64,000 nucleotides of DNA, from positions 2,186,647 through 2,250,646 of the forward strand of contig NZ_CP113913.1 in assembly GCF_029395355.1 (NCBI RefSeq), written 5' to 3'. Below are positions 29,058 to 38,151 of this stretch, piece after piece. The notes under the pieces are model-generated. The model did not search any database. It was not told the DNA's origin and saw only the letters and a list, made by a program, of their open reading frames with translations. The position numbers and the translations under genes are program-made. The DNA is from Bifidobacterium sp. ESL0800. GTDB lineage: Bacteria; Actinomycetota; Actinomycetes; Actinomycetales; Bifidobacteriaceae. Within the stretch, counting starts at the first letter, position 1, and each line of letters starts with the position of its first letter.

Positions 29058-29309
29058 ATGGCACATAAGAAGGGCGCATCCGCTTCCCGCAACGGTCGCG
29101 ATTCAAGCGCGCAATACCTTGGCGTCAAGAAGTTCGGTGGCGAGGCTGTCGTCGCCGGCAACATCATCGTTCGTCAGCGTGGCACCAAGTTCCACGCCGG
29201 CCAGAACGTCGGCACCGGCAAGGATCATACCTTGTTCGCGCTGTCCGACGGCAACGTGAAGTTCGGCGTTCGCCGCGACCGCAAGGTCGTCGACGTAGTC
29301 GCCGAGTGA
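29058..29309 (+). CDS. rpmA: 50S ribosomal protein L27
   Basis: The 83-residue product begins [16 protein letters not shown] and includes [26 protein letters not shown] and KDHTLFAL, all diagnostic for L27, whose N-terminus reaches the peptidyl-transferase centre. A good AAAGGA ribosome site precedes it. A strong terminator follows, separating it from obgE. Confidence 0.97.
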   Translation: MAHKKGASASRNGRDSSAQYLGVKKFGGEAVVAGNIIVRQRGTKFHAGQNVGTGKDHTLFALSDGNVKFGVRRDRKVVDVVAE

Positions 29310-29334
29310 GACTTCAAGCCAACTAGCTTTTCAT

Positions 29335-29376
29335 CAAGAAGGTCGTACCTATGTGGGTGCGACCTTCTTGTATTTT
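29335..29376 (+). terminator. Rho-independent terminator of rplU-rpmA
   Basis: A 15-bp stem (CAAGAAGGTCGTACC with GGTGCGACCTTCTTG, one wobble), a 6-nt loop, then TATTTTT. Confidence 0.9.
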
Positions 29377-29516
29377 TGATGATATGGCCGGCGGGAAGCG
29401 ATTGCGATGCCGGAATGTGCTTGCGACGCGCCTCATACTTTTGCCCAAAACGATAATTTCGGGACTCGTCGCCAGGGTTATGGGAAGATGAATACCCATC
29501 GGTAAGGTAAGGAAAC

Positions 29517-31214
29517 ATGACAGACTTTGTAGATAGAGTGACCGTCCACGTCAAGGGCGGGGACGGCGGCAACGGGTCCGCAGGGGTCAAGCGCGAGAAA
29601 TACAAGCCGTTGGCCGGGCCGAACGGCGGCAATGGCGGCGACGGCGGTTCCGTCATTTTCGTCGCCGACGCGAACGCGAACAACCTGCTCGACTATCGTT
29701 TCGTCCCGCATCGCCGGGCGGAAAGCGGCACGATGGGCCTGGGCGACACCAAGGACGGCTCGAAAGGCGCCGATGTGGTGCTGCCGGTCCCGCCGGGAAC
29801 CGTGATTTTCGAGGCCAAGGGTGCGCAGGGCAAGGCCAAGCACCCCGGCCGCGAGCTGGCGGACTTGCGCCACGCCGGCGATCGGTTTGTCGCCGCAGCG
29901 GGCGGCATGGGAGGCTTGGGCAACGCCGCGCTGGCCAACAAGACGCGTCGCGCCCCCGGATTCGCGTTGCTCGGCGAACCGGGCGAGGAACGCGACGTGA
30001 TCCTGGAGCTCAAATCCATCGCCGACGTGGCGTTGGTGGGCTTCCCTTCGGCCGGCAAATCCAGCCTGATCGCCGCGATGAGCGCCGCGAAACCGAAGAT
30101 CGCCGATTATCCGTTCACCACGCTCGTACCGAACCTCGGCGTAGTGAAGCTCGAGGAATACCGCTATACCATCGCCGACGTGCCGGGCCTGATTCCCGGA
30201 GCCTCGGAGGGCAAGGGGCTCGGCCTCGAGTTCCTGCGCCATATCGAACGCACCGAGATCATCGCGCATGTCATCGATTGCGCCACGTTGGAGCCGGACC
30301 GCGATCCGATTTCCGATTACCACGCGCTGGAAGACGAGCTGGCGAAGTACGCCGCGAAACTCAAGCTTCCGCTCGGCGTCATCCCGATTCCCGAACGCCC
30401 GCGCGTCATCATCCTCAACAAGGCCGACGTGCCCGAAGCCAAGGAATTGGCGGAATTCGTACGCCCGGAGTTCGAGAAGTTGGGACTCAAGACCTTCATC
30501 GTCTCCACCGCCTCGCACGAGGGCTTGAAGGAACTCGGTTACGCTCTAGGCGAGATGGTCACCGAGCTGCGCGCAAAGCTGGCCCGCGAAGAAGCCGAGC
30601 GCGACGAAGAGCGCGTGGTCATCAAGCCGTTGGAGCAGCCGGCGCGCCGTCGCCGCCGTGCCGACGATGAACGTGGCACCTCGCTTGATTTCACTGTCGA
30701 GCGCGAAAGCAACCGCAGGGGAGCGGTGTGGTTCACCGTCACCGGTGCGAAGCCGGAACGTTGGGTGCGTCAGACCAATTTCGACAACGATGAGGCCGTG
30801 GGCTATCTCGCCGACCGTCTGGCCGGCTTAGGTGTCGAGGACGAGCTGCGTCGCCATGGCGCCAAGCCCGGTGACGAAGTACGCATCGGCAAGGGTGAGA
30901 ATGCGGTCGCCTTCGATTGGGACCCGACCATCGCCGCCGGCGCGGAAATGCTCGACGGCGCCCAGTTGGGTGCCCGCGGCAAGGACCTGCGGTTGGATGA
31001 CGGGTCTGATGGTAACCGTGTCCGCCGCCGCACCAACGCCGAACGCCGCCGTCAGTATCACGAGATGATGGACGCCAAGACCGCCGTGCGCGAGGCGATG
31101 CGTCAGGAACGAACAGCCGGCCACTGGGCCGATCCGAGCGTTGACGACGACAGGCACGACGAGCACGCGATTCTCGGCGGCCACGAATCCGATGACGGCG
31201 ACGATGACGACTAA
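29517..31214 (+). CDS. obgE: GTPase ObgE/CgtA
   Basis: Ribosome-associated GTPase in large-subunit assembly and stress control. The Gly-rich Obg domain (about 1-158) contains [18 protein letters not shown]. The G domain has G1 [10 protein letters not shown] (about 175), switch region [12 protein letters not shown]3 DVPGLI and G4 NKAD. An OCT domain follows (about 380-450, [21 protein letters not shown]). The final 115 residues are a charged actinobacterial tail. The ATG has AAGGA upstream. Gene order rplU-rpmA-obgE is widely conserved. Confidence 0.96.
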   Translation: MTDFVDRVTVHVKGGDGGNGSAGVKREKYKPLAGPNGGNGGDGGSVIFVADANANNLLDYRFVPHRRAESGTMGLGDTKDGSKGADVVLPVPPGTVIFEAKGAQGKAKHPGRELADLRHAGDRFVAAAGGMGGLGNAALANKTRRAPGFALLGEPGEERDVILELKSIADVALVGFPSAGKSSLIAAMSAAKPKIADYPFTTLVPNLGVVKLEEYRYTIADVPGLIPGASEGKGLGLEFLRHIERTEIIAHVIDCATLEPDRDPISDYHALEDELAKYAAKLKLPLGVIPIPERPRVIILNKADVPEAKELAEFVRPEFEKLGLKTFIVSTASHEGLKELGYALGEMVTELRAKLAREEAERDEERVVIKPLEQPARRRRRADDERGTSLDFTVERESNRRGAVWFTVTGAKPERWVRQTNFDNDEAVGYLADRLAGLGVEDELRRHGAKPGDEVRIGKGENAVAFDWDPTIAAGAEMLDGAQLGARGKDLRLDDGSDGNRVRRRTNAERRRQYHEMMDAKTAVREAMRQERTAGHWADPSVDDDRHDEHAILGGHESDDGDDDD

Positions 31215-31265
31215 TACTGATTCGTGTCCTGCGAGACGGGCAAGCAGCGTCGACTGACGTTAGGC

Positions 31266-31306
31266 AGCGTGAGATATGAGCATCGATTTTGCATATCTCA
31301 CGCTGT
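31266..31306. repeat. Perfect 14-bp hairpin after obgE, single unit resembling the 61-bp arrays
   Basis: CAGCGTGAGATATG (31266-31279) and CATATCTCACGCTG (31293-31306) are perfect inverted repeats with a 13-nt gap, the same arm and gap sizes as array A. It may terminate obgE transcription, but the following TAGTTTATTT is a poor T tract. Only one unit is present. Confidence 0.7.
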
Positions 31307-31675
31307 AGTTTATTTGGTTCTCTGTTGCCCTATTGGGGGAGATAGACTCCTTGGTCGTGTTCAAAATCAGTTGTAATATATCATGAAATGGCGGAAAGTG
31401 ATTGCGGTCTTTCCAAGCAGTTCTTGAACGGTTTTAAGCCATATGGCAGAATGATTCCGGTGTTATTGTGAACATGTTTTTTGATCTATGGCCTTTTCGC
31501 TGGATTCCTGCAATGGGTTCCGACATGATGAATGTTGATCATATTGGTAAAGCCTCTTCGCTCACGTCGCTCCCGGCGTGTTTCCTATGGTTTATGAGGG
31601 CAAGGAAGTAAGCTGTTGCTGGCTGGAATATCCGTCAACGCATAAAGCGGTATAGGGAAAACAGGTGACAAGGCA
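31307..31675. other. Intergenic stretch before proB
   Basis: About 370 bp without a convincing gene or repeat. It is AT-richer than the flanks. No ribosome-site-supported frame and no clear promoter stand out. Confidence 0.5.
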
Positions 31676-32809
31676 ATGCAGAGGGCGAGTGAGTCGCAGA
31701 TTCGGCAGATGGTCGCGAACGCGCGGACCGTCGTGGTCAAGGTCGGTTCCAGCTCGCTGACCAAGCCTTCCGGACATTTGGACGTCGGCAAGGTCGGCGC
31801 GTTGGTTGAGATTTTGGCTCAGCATGCCAAGTGCGGCACTCGTATGGTCTTGGTGTCGTCCGGTGCCATCGCGGCAGGTTTCGGTCCGCTCGGATTCGAC
31901 GCGCGACCGTCCGATGTGTCGACCCAGCAGGCCGCGGCTTCGGTGGGTCAGGGCGTGCTGATGCAGCATTACGAGATCGGTTTCGCGCGCTACGGTGTGC
32001 GCGTCGGTCAGATTCTCCTGACCGCCGATGATACGATGCACGCCTCGCGCTACCGCAACGCACAGCGCACGCTGCTTAGGTTGCTTGATCTTGGCGTGGT
32101 CCCGATTATCAATGAAAACGATGCGTTGGCTACCAACGAGATTCGCTTCGGCGATAACGACCACCTTTCCACGCTGGTGGCCAATCTGGTGCGTTCCGAT
32201 GCGCTGGTGCTGCTGACCGACGTCGACGGCCTTTATACGGCTCCGCCCTCAAAACCAAATGCCAAACGGGTCGGTTTCGTGCCGAACGTAGACGGAATTC
32301 TGAACGAGGTAACGGTCGCCGGCAGCTCGTCGGGCGTCGGCAGCGGCGGCATGGTCACCAAGCTCGAGGCAGCGCGTATAGCAGTCGCTTCCGGCATTCC
32401 CGTGGTGCTGACCAGCGCCGGTAACATTGCCGGAGCCCTGAACGGCGAGCCCACGGGCACGGCTTTCGCCCCGTCGCAGCACCGCGATTCCTCACGTCGT
32501 CTGTGGATCGGTTTTGCGGCCAATCCGCGCGGAACGCTCGTCGGCGACAAAGGCGCAATCAAAGCCGTGCTCGGCGGCAAGGCGAGTCTGTTGGCGGCCG
32601 GAGTATTGGAAGTGCACGGCGAATTTTCGGCCGGTGACCCCGTCTGGATCGACGACGAAGACGGCAACCATATCGCCAAAGGCCTCTCGGGCTTCGATTC
32701 CGACGAGATTCCGCATACCCTCGGCCGCGACACATCCCAGCTCAAGCGCTTGCTGGGTGAGGAATACGCCCATCCGCTCGTCCACCGCGACAATCTGGTG
32801 CTGCTATAG
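31676..32809 (+). CDS. proB: Glutamate 5-kinase
   Basis: First step of proline synthesis, phosphorylating glutamate. The amino-acid kinase domain (about 1-265) shows VVVKVGSSSLTKP, VSSGAIAAGF, IINENDALAT, LLTDVDGLYT and GSGGMVTKLEAARIA. A C-terminal PUA domain (about 285-370) completes the E. coli-like two-domain form, which is usually feedback-inhibited by proline. proA is not adjacent. Confidence 0.95.
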   Translation: MQRASESQIRQMVANARTVVVKVGSSSLTKPSGHLDVGKVGALVEILAQHAKCGTRMVLVSSGAIAAGFGPLGFDARPSDVSTQQAAASVGQGVLMQHYEIGFARYGVRVGQILLTADDTMHASRYRNAQRTLLRLLDLGVVPIINENDALATNEIRFGDNDHLSTLVANLVRSDALVLLTDVDGLYTAPPSKPNAKRVGFVPNVDGILNEVTVAGSSSGVGSGGMVTKLEAARIAVASGIPVVLTSAGNIAGALNGEPTGTAFAPSQHRDSSRRLWIGFAANPRGTLVGDKGAIKAVLGGKASLLAAGVLEVHGEFSAGDPVWIDDEDGNHIAKGLSGFDSDEIPHTLGRDTSQLKRLLGEEYAHPLVHRDNLVLL

Positions 32810-32848
32810 ACCAGAAACCAATTCCGCCAGCTGGCCGCCAGCCAATTA

Positions 32849-33018
32849 TGCAAGAAACGTACCGCTGGGAGTATGCCAGTGGATTGAATCTTGCATGGCG
32901 TGTTAGCTGTGCAAGAAATGTGCCGCTGAGTGTGTGTCAGTGGCTTAAGTCTTTCATGATGCGTTGGTTGTGCAAGAAATGTAGCGTTGGGATGGCGTCA
33001 GTGACCCATTTCTTGCAC
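32849..33018. repeat. 61-bp-period inverted-repeat array E
   Basis: TGCAAGAAACG/TGCAAGAAATG occurs at 32849, 32910 and 32971, with steps of exactly 61 bp. The opposite arm (TCTTGCA, degenerate TCTTTCA, TTCTTGCAC) occurs at 32889, 32950 and 33011, again 61 bp apart. Reverse and following forward arms are separated by 14 nt, so hairpins form between units. The rest of the unit is partly conserved (GCCGCTG/ACCGCTG, CAGTGG). It lies between proB and the aminotransferase gene. Confidence 0.88.
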
Positions 33019-33131
33019 AATTGTTGGCCCGGCGATGTTGCGCATTTCGTTATATGCCCATCTGTCTTGCCAATTCGCCACTGCGGTCTAATCTTGAGTT
33101 GGTAATTGCCAGCGAGATGCGGGAGACGAAA

Positions 33132-34337
33132 ATGGCAGAGTGGCAGACGTTAAGTGATCGTGTGAATTCTGTGGCGCCGAGCGCCACCCTGGCCGTGGAT
33201 TCCAAGGCGAAGGCGATGAAGGCCGCAGGCGTCAATGTCATCAGTTACGGCGCCGGCGAACCCAATTTCCCGACTCCCGATTACGTCGTCGAGGCGGCCG
33301 CCGCGGCGTGTCGCGATCCGAAGAACCATCGTTACACCCCGACCCCTGGTCTGCCGCAGTTGCGTAAGGCCATCGCCGAGAAGACGTTGCGCGACTCCGG
33401 TTACGAGGTCTCGCCCAATCAGGTAGTGGTGACCAACGGCGGTAAGCAGGCCGTGTATGAGGCGCTCCAGATCATTGTCAATCCCGGTGACGAAGTCATT
33501 GTTCCCGCCCCCTACTGGACCACCTATCCCGAGGCCGTGAGACTTGCCGGCGGCAAGCCCGTCATCGTTTTCAGCGGTGCGGAGAACGGCTTCGAGCCGA
33601 CCGTCGAAGCGCTTGAGGCCGCGCGCACGCCACGCACCAAAGCCATCTTCATCAACACTCCCTCGAATCCGACCGGAGCGGTTTTCAGCGAAGAAACGTT
33701 GCGTGCCGTGGGGCAGTGGGCCTTGGAACATCACGTATGGATCCTGAGCGACGAAATCTACGAACATCTTACGTATGACGGCGAGAAGACCGCGTACATC
33801 GGCGCCGTCGTGCCGGAAGTGCGCGACCAGCTCATCGTCCTGAACGGCGTGGCCAAGACCTACGCCATGACCGGTTGGCGCGTCGGCTGGCTTATCGGCT
33901 CCGTGCCGGTGGCCAAGGCCGCCGCCAAACTGCAGGGCCATATGACCTCCAACGTTGCCGACGTGTGCCAGCAGGCCGCGTACACGGCGGTTTCCGGCTC
34001 GCTCGACGCGGTGGCGATGATGCGCAAGGCGTTCGACAAGCGCCGCAAGGCCATCGTCGCCGGCCTCAACGCGGTAAATGGCGTCACCTGCCGCACCCCC
34101 AAGGGCGCGTTCTACGCTTTCGCTGATGTCACCGCCTTGCTGAACCGTCCGATCGGCAACGCCGGAAAGACTGCCAAAACCTCCTCCGATCTGGCCGCGC
34201 TGTTGCTCGACGAAGGTCATGTCGCCGCAGTGCCTGGAGAAGCGTTCGGCGCACCCGGTTTCCTGCGTTTCTCGTATGCGCTCGCCGACGATGATCTGGC
34301 CGAGGGCATGCGCCGTTTCAAGCAATGGGTTGGCTGA
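33132..34337 (+). CDS. Pyridoxal-phosphate aminotransferase, aspartate aminotransferase type (class I)
   Basis: A 401-residue fold-type I aminotransferase. Motifs are [58 protein letters not shown], and the PLP-lysine segment [17 protein letters not shown] (Lys near 240). The C-terminal [17 protein letters not shown] holds the substrate-carboxylate Arg. It probably makes aspartate from oxaloacetate, feeding the lysA/hom pathway, although related enzymes use aromatic or branched substrates. The ATG at 33132 has GGGAGA upstream; a longer frame from 33021 is not family-like. Confidence 0.92.
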   Translation: MAEWQTLSDRVNSVAPSATLAVDSKAKAMKAAGVNVISYGAGEPNFPTPDYVVEAAAAACRDPKNHRYTPTPGLPQLRKAIAEKTLRDSGYEVSPNQVVVTNGGKQAVYEALQIIVNPGDEVIVPAPYWTTYPEAVRLAGGKPVIVFSGAENGFEPTVEALEAARTPRTKAIFINTPSNPTGAVFSEETLRAVGQWALEHHVWILSDEIYEHLTYDGEKTAYIGAVVPEVRDQLIVLNGVAKTYAMTGWRVGWLIGSVPVAKAAAKLQGHMTSNVADVCQQAAYTAVSGSLDAVAMMRKAFDKRRKAIVAGLNAVNGVTCRTPKGAFYAFADVTALLNRPIGNAGKTAKTSSDLAALLLDEGHVAAVPGEAFGAPGFLRFSYALADDDLAEGMRRFKQWVG

Positions 34338-34370
34338 AATCCATAGATTGAGGCAAGGACGAGAGAAGTG

Positions 34371-34388
34371 AAAAGGCCTGAGCCTTTT
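34371..34388 (+). terminator. Short hairpin after the aminotransferase gene
   Basis: AAAAGGC-CTGA-GCCTTTT, a 7-bp stem with a tetraloop ending in TTTT, 33 bp after the stop. Confidence 0.6.
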
Positions 34389-34483
34389 AGTCTGTTGGCT
34401 CTCCCTGCCGATTACCCTATCGCGATCTGCTTAGCCTCCTGCCCCGGATGTAACTGCGCAAGATTCGTTGTTTTTTTGGGGTT

Positions 34484-34683
34484 CTTGGTGCACCAAGTGG
34501 CTTGTTTTTGTGGGATTTGGTGGTGATTCTTCCGTTTTTGGGGTTCTTGGTGCACCAAGTGGCTTGTTTTTGTGGGATTTGGTGGTGATTCTTCCGTTTT
34601 TGGGGTTCTTGGTGCACCAAGTGGCTTGTTTTTGTGGGATTTGGTGGTGATTCTTTCATTTTTGGGGTTCTTGGTGCACCAAG
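34484..34683. repeat. 62-bp-period palindrome array D (four copies)
   Basis: CTTGGTGCACCAAG occurs at 34484, 34546, 34608 and 34670, each step exactly 62 bp. The first two 48-bp intervals are identical and the third differs at a few bases, so this is the most recently amplified array in the window. Each palindrome is flanked by TTTTTGGGG on the left, and the last by CCCCC on the right. CACCAA and TTGGTG also form a second inverted pair 20 nt apart inside each unit. It lies between the aminotransferase gene and tRNA-Trp. Confidence 0.95.
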
Positions 34684-34883
34684 ACCCCCGATTTTGGAGG
34701 ATTTGATCATGAAGTTTCCGGCAACTATCGCAAACAGTAATTGAGCAGCCTCTGTATACTGAGGTGCCGTGAATTCGTTGCGACACGAGGAGTGGACGAA
34801 ACCACGAAAAGAGGCTAGACTATTTCCTCGGCGGTTTATGTCGCATGGTCTCGTGCTTCGAGTATCGTAGACAGAGTTCACCT

Positions 34884-34959
34884 AGGGAAGTGGCGCAATT
34901 GGTAGCGCAACGGTCTCCAAAACCGTAGGTTGTGGGTTCGAGTCCCGCCTTCCCTGCCA
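34884..34959 (+). tRNA. tRNA-Trp (anticodon CCA)
   Basis: Acceptor AGGGAAG/CTTCCCT, D arm GCGC-AATTGGTA-GCGC, anticodon stem ACGGT/ACCGT around CTCCAAA (anticodon CCA), T arm with GTTCGAGTC, discriminator G and encoded CCA (34957-34959). It lies 29 bp before secE, the usual bifidobacterial arrangement. Confidence 0.97.
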
Positions 34960-34988
34960 AGTAATCACAAGCCAAACGAAGGACGGAT

Positions 34989-35216
34989 ATGGCGAAGGCA
35001 CACGAGTCTGAAGAGAGCGTCAAGCCGAACATTTTCATGCGTATCGGCTTGTTCATCAAGCAGGTTATCGACGAGCTGCGCAAGGTCGTCACGCCGAGCG
35101 CCAAAGAGCTGGCCGGTTGGTCGGTTGCCGTGTTTGTCTTTGTGGTGCTGCTGATGGCCCTCGTTACGGGTATGGATTTCGGTCTCGGCAAGTTGACTCT
35201 TTGGATTTTCGGCTGA
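34989..35216 (+). CDS. secE: Preprotein translocase subunit SecE
   Basis: A 75-residue single-span SecE. The amphipathic helix IKQVIDELRKVVTPSAKEL is followed by one transmembrane segment (WSVAVFVFVVLLMALVTG). SecE clamps SecY in the protein-export channel. AAGGA precedes the ATG. It is followed 31 bp later by nusG, as in most bacteria. Confidence 0.95.
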   Translation: MAKAHESEESVKPNIFMRIGLFIKQVIDELRKVVTPSAKELAGWSVAVFVFVVLLMALVTGMDFGLGKLTLWIFG

Positions 35217-35247
35217 GCGTAAATAATTTTTAAAGGTGACTAAAAGC

Positions 35248-36144
35248 ATGGATAATGAAGTGAATCTCGAGGACTTGGATGCATTGCCCGATCTGCCGAA
35301 CGGTGATCAGACTGCTGCAGAGGCGCAGAACGTTGATAATGCTGCAGTTGATGCCGTAGCGGGTATCGAAAATGCTGATGCAACTGAGCCGGCTTCCGAC
35401 GATTCCGCGGATGCTGCTTCTGCTGAGGGCGCTCAAGGCGCTGAAAGCGAGTCTGAAAACGCTGCCGAAGTCGCCGGAGACGCTGCTGCCGATACTGCTG
35501 CGAACACCGAAGGCGAGGATGCTGACGACGCCGGAGCCAAGGCCGTCAAGGAATTCTCCAAGAGCTTGCGCGGTTTGGACGGCAAGTGGTATGTGCTTCA
35601 CACCTATTCCGGCTATGAGAAGCGCGTGAAGGCCAACGTCGAGTCCCGTATCCAGAGCTTCGGCCTTGAAGATCAGATCTTCCAGATCGAAGTGCCGATG
35701 GAAGAGGTCGAGAAGCATACCGACAAAGGCAAGAAGGTCGTCACCCGTGTGCGTGTGCCCGGCTATGTGCTCATTCGTATGTGGCCTGACGAGAACGCCC
35801 GCCGCATCGTCCGCGAGACGGAAGGCGTCACCGGTTTTGTGGGGCCCACCAAGGAACCTGCACCGCTGAGCCGCAAGGACGTCGTCAAGATGATGGCTCC
35901 GATGATCGCCTCCGAGGCGCTCAAGGAGGCGGGCGACAAGCCTGCCGCCGCCAAGAAGCGTACGGTCGAGGTCTCCTACAAGGTCGGCGATCAGGTCACC
36001 GTCATTGACGGCCCGTTCGCCACGATGGCCGGCGCGGTTTCGGACGTCGAGCCCACCACGCAGAAGCTCACCGTGCTGGTTTCCATATTCGGCCGTGACA
36101 CACCGGTCGAGCTCGGTTTCAGCCAGGTCGAGAAGATCGTCTGA
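35248..36144 (+). CDS. nusG: Transcription termination/antitermination factor NusG
   Basis: The NGN domain starts at [21 protein letters not shown] (about 113), with [32 protein letters not shown]. The C-terminal KOW domain is [25 protein letters not shown]. At 298 residues it has a 105-residue acidic Ala/Asp/Glu/Ser N-terminal extension, as in many actinobacterial NusG proteins. I choose ATG 35248 with AAAGG upstream over the GTG at 35236. Confidence 0.96.
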   Translation: MDNEVNLEDLDALPDLPNGDQTAAEAQNVDNAAVDAVAGIENADATEPASDDSADAASAEGAQGAESESENAAEVAGDAAADTAANTEGEDADDAGAKAVKEFSKSLRGLDGKWYVLHTYSGYEKRVKANVESRIQSFGLEDQIFQIEVPMEEVEKHTDKGKKVVTRVRVPGYVLIRMWPDENARRIVRETEGVTGFVGPTKEPAPLSRKDVVKMMAPMIASEALKEAGDKPAAAKKRTVEVSYKVGDQVTVIDGPFATMAGAVSDVEPTTQKLTVLVSIFGRDTPVELGFSQVEKIV

Positions 36145-36170
36145 TACCGTTTCGGTCTAACCTTTTCAGT

Positions 36171-36206
36171 AATGATGCCGCAGGTCGCAAGGTCTGCGGC
36201 ATCATT
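36171..36206 (+). terminator. Terminator of secE-nusG
   Basis: A perfect 13-bp stem AATGATGCCGCAG/CTGCGGCATCATT with a 10-nt loop, 26 bp after nusG. No long T run follows. Confidence 0.75.
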
Positions 36207-36253
36207 GGTATTCGTTGCCTGTCACAGCATATGCCCGTCGTCGCAAATGAGTC

Positions 36254-36351
36254 TTTACCAGCACTTCACACACATTGATGCTGGAAAGGTCCTAAAAAGA
36301 ATTTCTAAATGCGGTGTTTCCAGCACAGCAGTGAAGGTTAGTGCTGGTAAA
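36254..36351. repeat. 62-bp-period inverted-repeat array F (two units)
   Basis: The forward arm CCAGCAC ends at 36264 and 36326 (62 bp apart). The reverse arm TGCTGG starts at 36279 and 36342 (63 bp apart). The full arms are TTTACCAGCAC/ATGCTGGAAA and TTTCCAGCAC/GTGCTGGTAAA, with internal gaps of 13 and 14 nt. It lies between the nusG terminator and the rplK leader. It is the sixth array of this architecture with its own arm sequence. Confidence 0.75.
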
Positions 36352-36561
36352 ACCGCATTTTCTTCGACTAGGCAGGGATTCTTTGACAGCGCTGATTTCG
36401 ACGAACATGCAGCTTATCGCGATAGAGTTCATTGTCTTGCAGGGCTGGAATAATAGAAAGGCTTGTGTCTGGAGGGGAGACCCGCTAGCACAGCAGAAGC
36501 AATATCAGTTGCGGGAGGAGACCCGTGACACTTGATATACCAACGGTTTGCTGAGATTGAC

Positions 36562-36643
36562 GATATGTCGGTTTCGGTATTATCAGCCTGGTGTGCGGCC
36601 ATCGCAAGATGACGGCGCACAGAAACGGCCGAAACCGGATATA
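36562..36643 (+). promoter_or_regulatory. Structured leader of the rplK-rplA mRNA
   Basis: A long stem joins GATAT..CGGTTTCGG (36562-36577) with CCGAAACCG..ATATC (36629-36643). It encloses a second hairpin built from GTGC and GCAC around GCCATC/GATGACGGC. It ends about 60 bp before rplK. In E. coli, L1 represses translation of this operon by binding a leader mimic of its rRNA site; the same role here is inferred from position and structure. Confidence 0.6.
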
Positions 36644-36702
36644 TCGAAAAGTGTCGTGGGCGACCGTAAGCACCGCACGGACAATGAAAAGGAGCCATAT
36701 TT

Positions 36703-37131
36703 ATGGCTGGAAAAAAGGTCACTGCGCTGATCAAGCTGCAGATTGAGGCCGGCAAGGCTAATCCTGCGCCGCCGCTCGGTCCTGCTCTCGGTTCGCATGG
36801 CGTCAACATCATGGACTTCTGCAAGTCCTACAACGAAGCGACGAAAGACAAGATGGGACAGGTTGTTCCTGTCGAAATCACCGTCTACGAGGATCGCTCG
36901 TTCGATTACGTTCTGAAGACCCCGCCGGCCGCAGCGCTTCTGCTCAAGGCAGCTGGTTTGAAGAAGGGCACCGACAACCCGCTGACCCACAAGGTCGGAA
37001 CTGTCACCTCGGCTCAGGTCCGTGAGATCGCCGAGACCAAGATGGCCGATCTGTCCGCTCGCGACGTCGAGGCCGGCATGAAGATCATCGCGGGCACCGC
37101 CCGTTCGATGGGCATCACGGTCGAAGGCTGA
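36703..37131 (+). CDS. rplK: 50S ribosomal protein L11
   Basis: The 142-residue product reads [40 protein letters not shown] and GTARSMGI, the L11 consensus. L11 binds the GTPase-associated centre of 23S rRNA and is needed for the stringent response. AAGGAG precedes the ATG. It is followed 13 bp later by rplA. Confidence 0.98.
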
Positions 37132-37144
37132 GGGAGGAACACAG

Positions 37145-37840
37145 ATGGCTAACAAGCATTCCAAGAAATATCGTGAATCGGCCGAGAAGGTCGACGGCAG
37201 CAATCTGTATACCGCTTCCGAAGCTATCGCTCTGCTGAAGAGCATGCCCGAGCGCGGTTTCGATGAGACCATCGAAGCCACCTATCGCCTGGGTGTCGAC
37301 CCGCGCAAGGCGGACCAGCTGGTCCGTGGCGTGGTCAACCTCCCGAACGGCACCGGCAAGACCGCAACGGTCCTCGTGTTCGCCCGTGGCCCGAAGGCCA
37401 CTGAGGCTGCCGAAGCCGGAGCCGACATGGTCGGTGACGACGACATGGTCGCCAAGGTGCAGGGCGGCTTCCTCGACTTCGATGCCGTGGTCGCCACTCC
37501 CGACATGATGGGCAAGGTCGGCCGTTTGGGCCGCGTGCTCGGCCCCCGTGGCCTCATGCCGAACCCGAAGACCGGCACCGTGACCATGGACGTGGCCAAG
37601 GCTGTCAAGGACATCAAGGGCGGCAAGATCGAGTTCCGCGTCGACAAGAACGGCAACCTGTCGTTCATCATCGGCAAGAAGTCGTTCGAGCAGAAGGCGC
37701 TGGAAGAGAACTTCCAGGCTGTGGCCGCAGAGATCAAGCGTCTGCGTCCTTCCACCGTGAAGGGCCGCTACATCTCCAAGGCGACGCTCACCTCGACGAT
37801 GGGCCCCGGCGTTCCGCTGGACCTTGCCCCGCTCGTCTGA
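37145..37840 (+). CDS. rplA: 50S ribosomal protein L1
   Basis: The 231-residue product shows the L1 signature [20 protein letters not shown] and the N-terminal [13 protein letters not shown]1 forms the mobile stalk that releases E-site tRNA, and is the usual translational repressor of this operon. GGGAGG precedes the ATG. A strong terminator closes the unit. Confidence 0.98.
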   Translation: MANKHSKKYRESAEKVDGSNLYTASEAIALLKSMPERGFDETIEATYRLGVDPRKADQLVRGVVNLPNGTGKTATVLVFARGPKATEAAEAGADMVGDDDMVAKVQGGFLDFDAVVATPDMMGKVGRLGRVLGPRGLMPNPKTGTVTMDVAKAVKDIKGGKIEFRVDKNGNLSFIIGKKSFEQKALEENFQAVAAEIKRLRPSTVKGRYISKATLTSTMGPGVPLDLAPLV

Positions 37841-37885
37841 AGCGTGAAAAGCGTGTGAGTTGCGCAAAGCGTAGTTCATCGATAA

Positions 37886-37928
37886 GTTGCCCGGTACCTT
37901 TAAAGAGGTGCCGGGCAACTTTGGTTTT
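37886..37928 (+). terminator. Rho-independent terminator of rplK-rplA
   Basis: A stem of about 15 bp (AGTTGCCCGGTACC with GGTGCCGGGCAACT, one wobble), an 8-nt loop, then TTGGTTTTG. The 220 bp after it, up to the next gene, are AT-rich and show nothing else. Confidence 0.85.
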
Positions 37929-38151
37929 GTTGATGAATTCCTCGCTTGTTTGCCTTGAATATCCATTATCTGGTTTTCGTAATTGTTTATTATCACTCAA
38001 ACGTAATATCAAGAAATCTTGATTTTTATGTAAATCGGTGTTCGGCTCTTGCTTTTTCCTCTGGCTTTTTGTATTCCTAAATCACCATCGACGTGATGAT
38101 GCCGTAACGTTTTGCGGCAATAAGGGACACCGGGAAGGGCTAAAAGGAAAA

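Noticed and set aside
32848..33105. 85-codon frame over array E
   Set aside because: Open only through the 61-bp repeats; no start signal or protein-like composition.
34412..34881. Repeat-rich proteins (…WCTKNPKN…, …GAPRTPK…) read from both frames of array D
   Set aside because: The frames exist only because 62-bp tandem units keep them open; array C shows the same palindrome without a frame. Treated as non-coding repeat.
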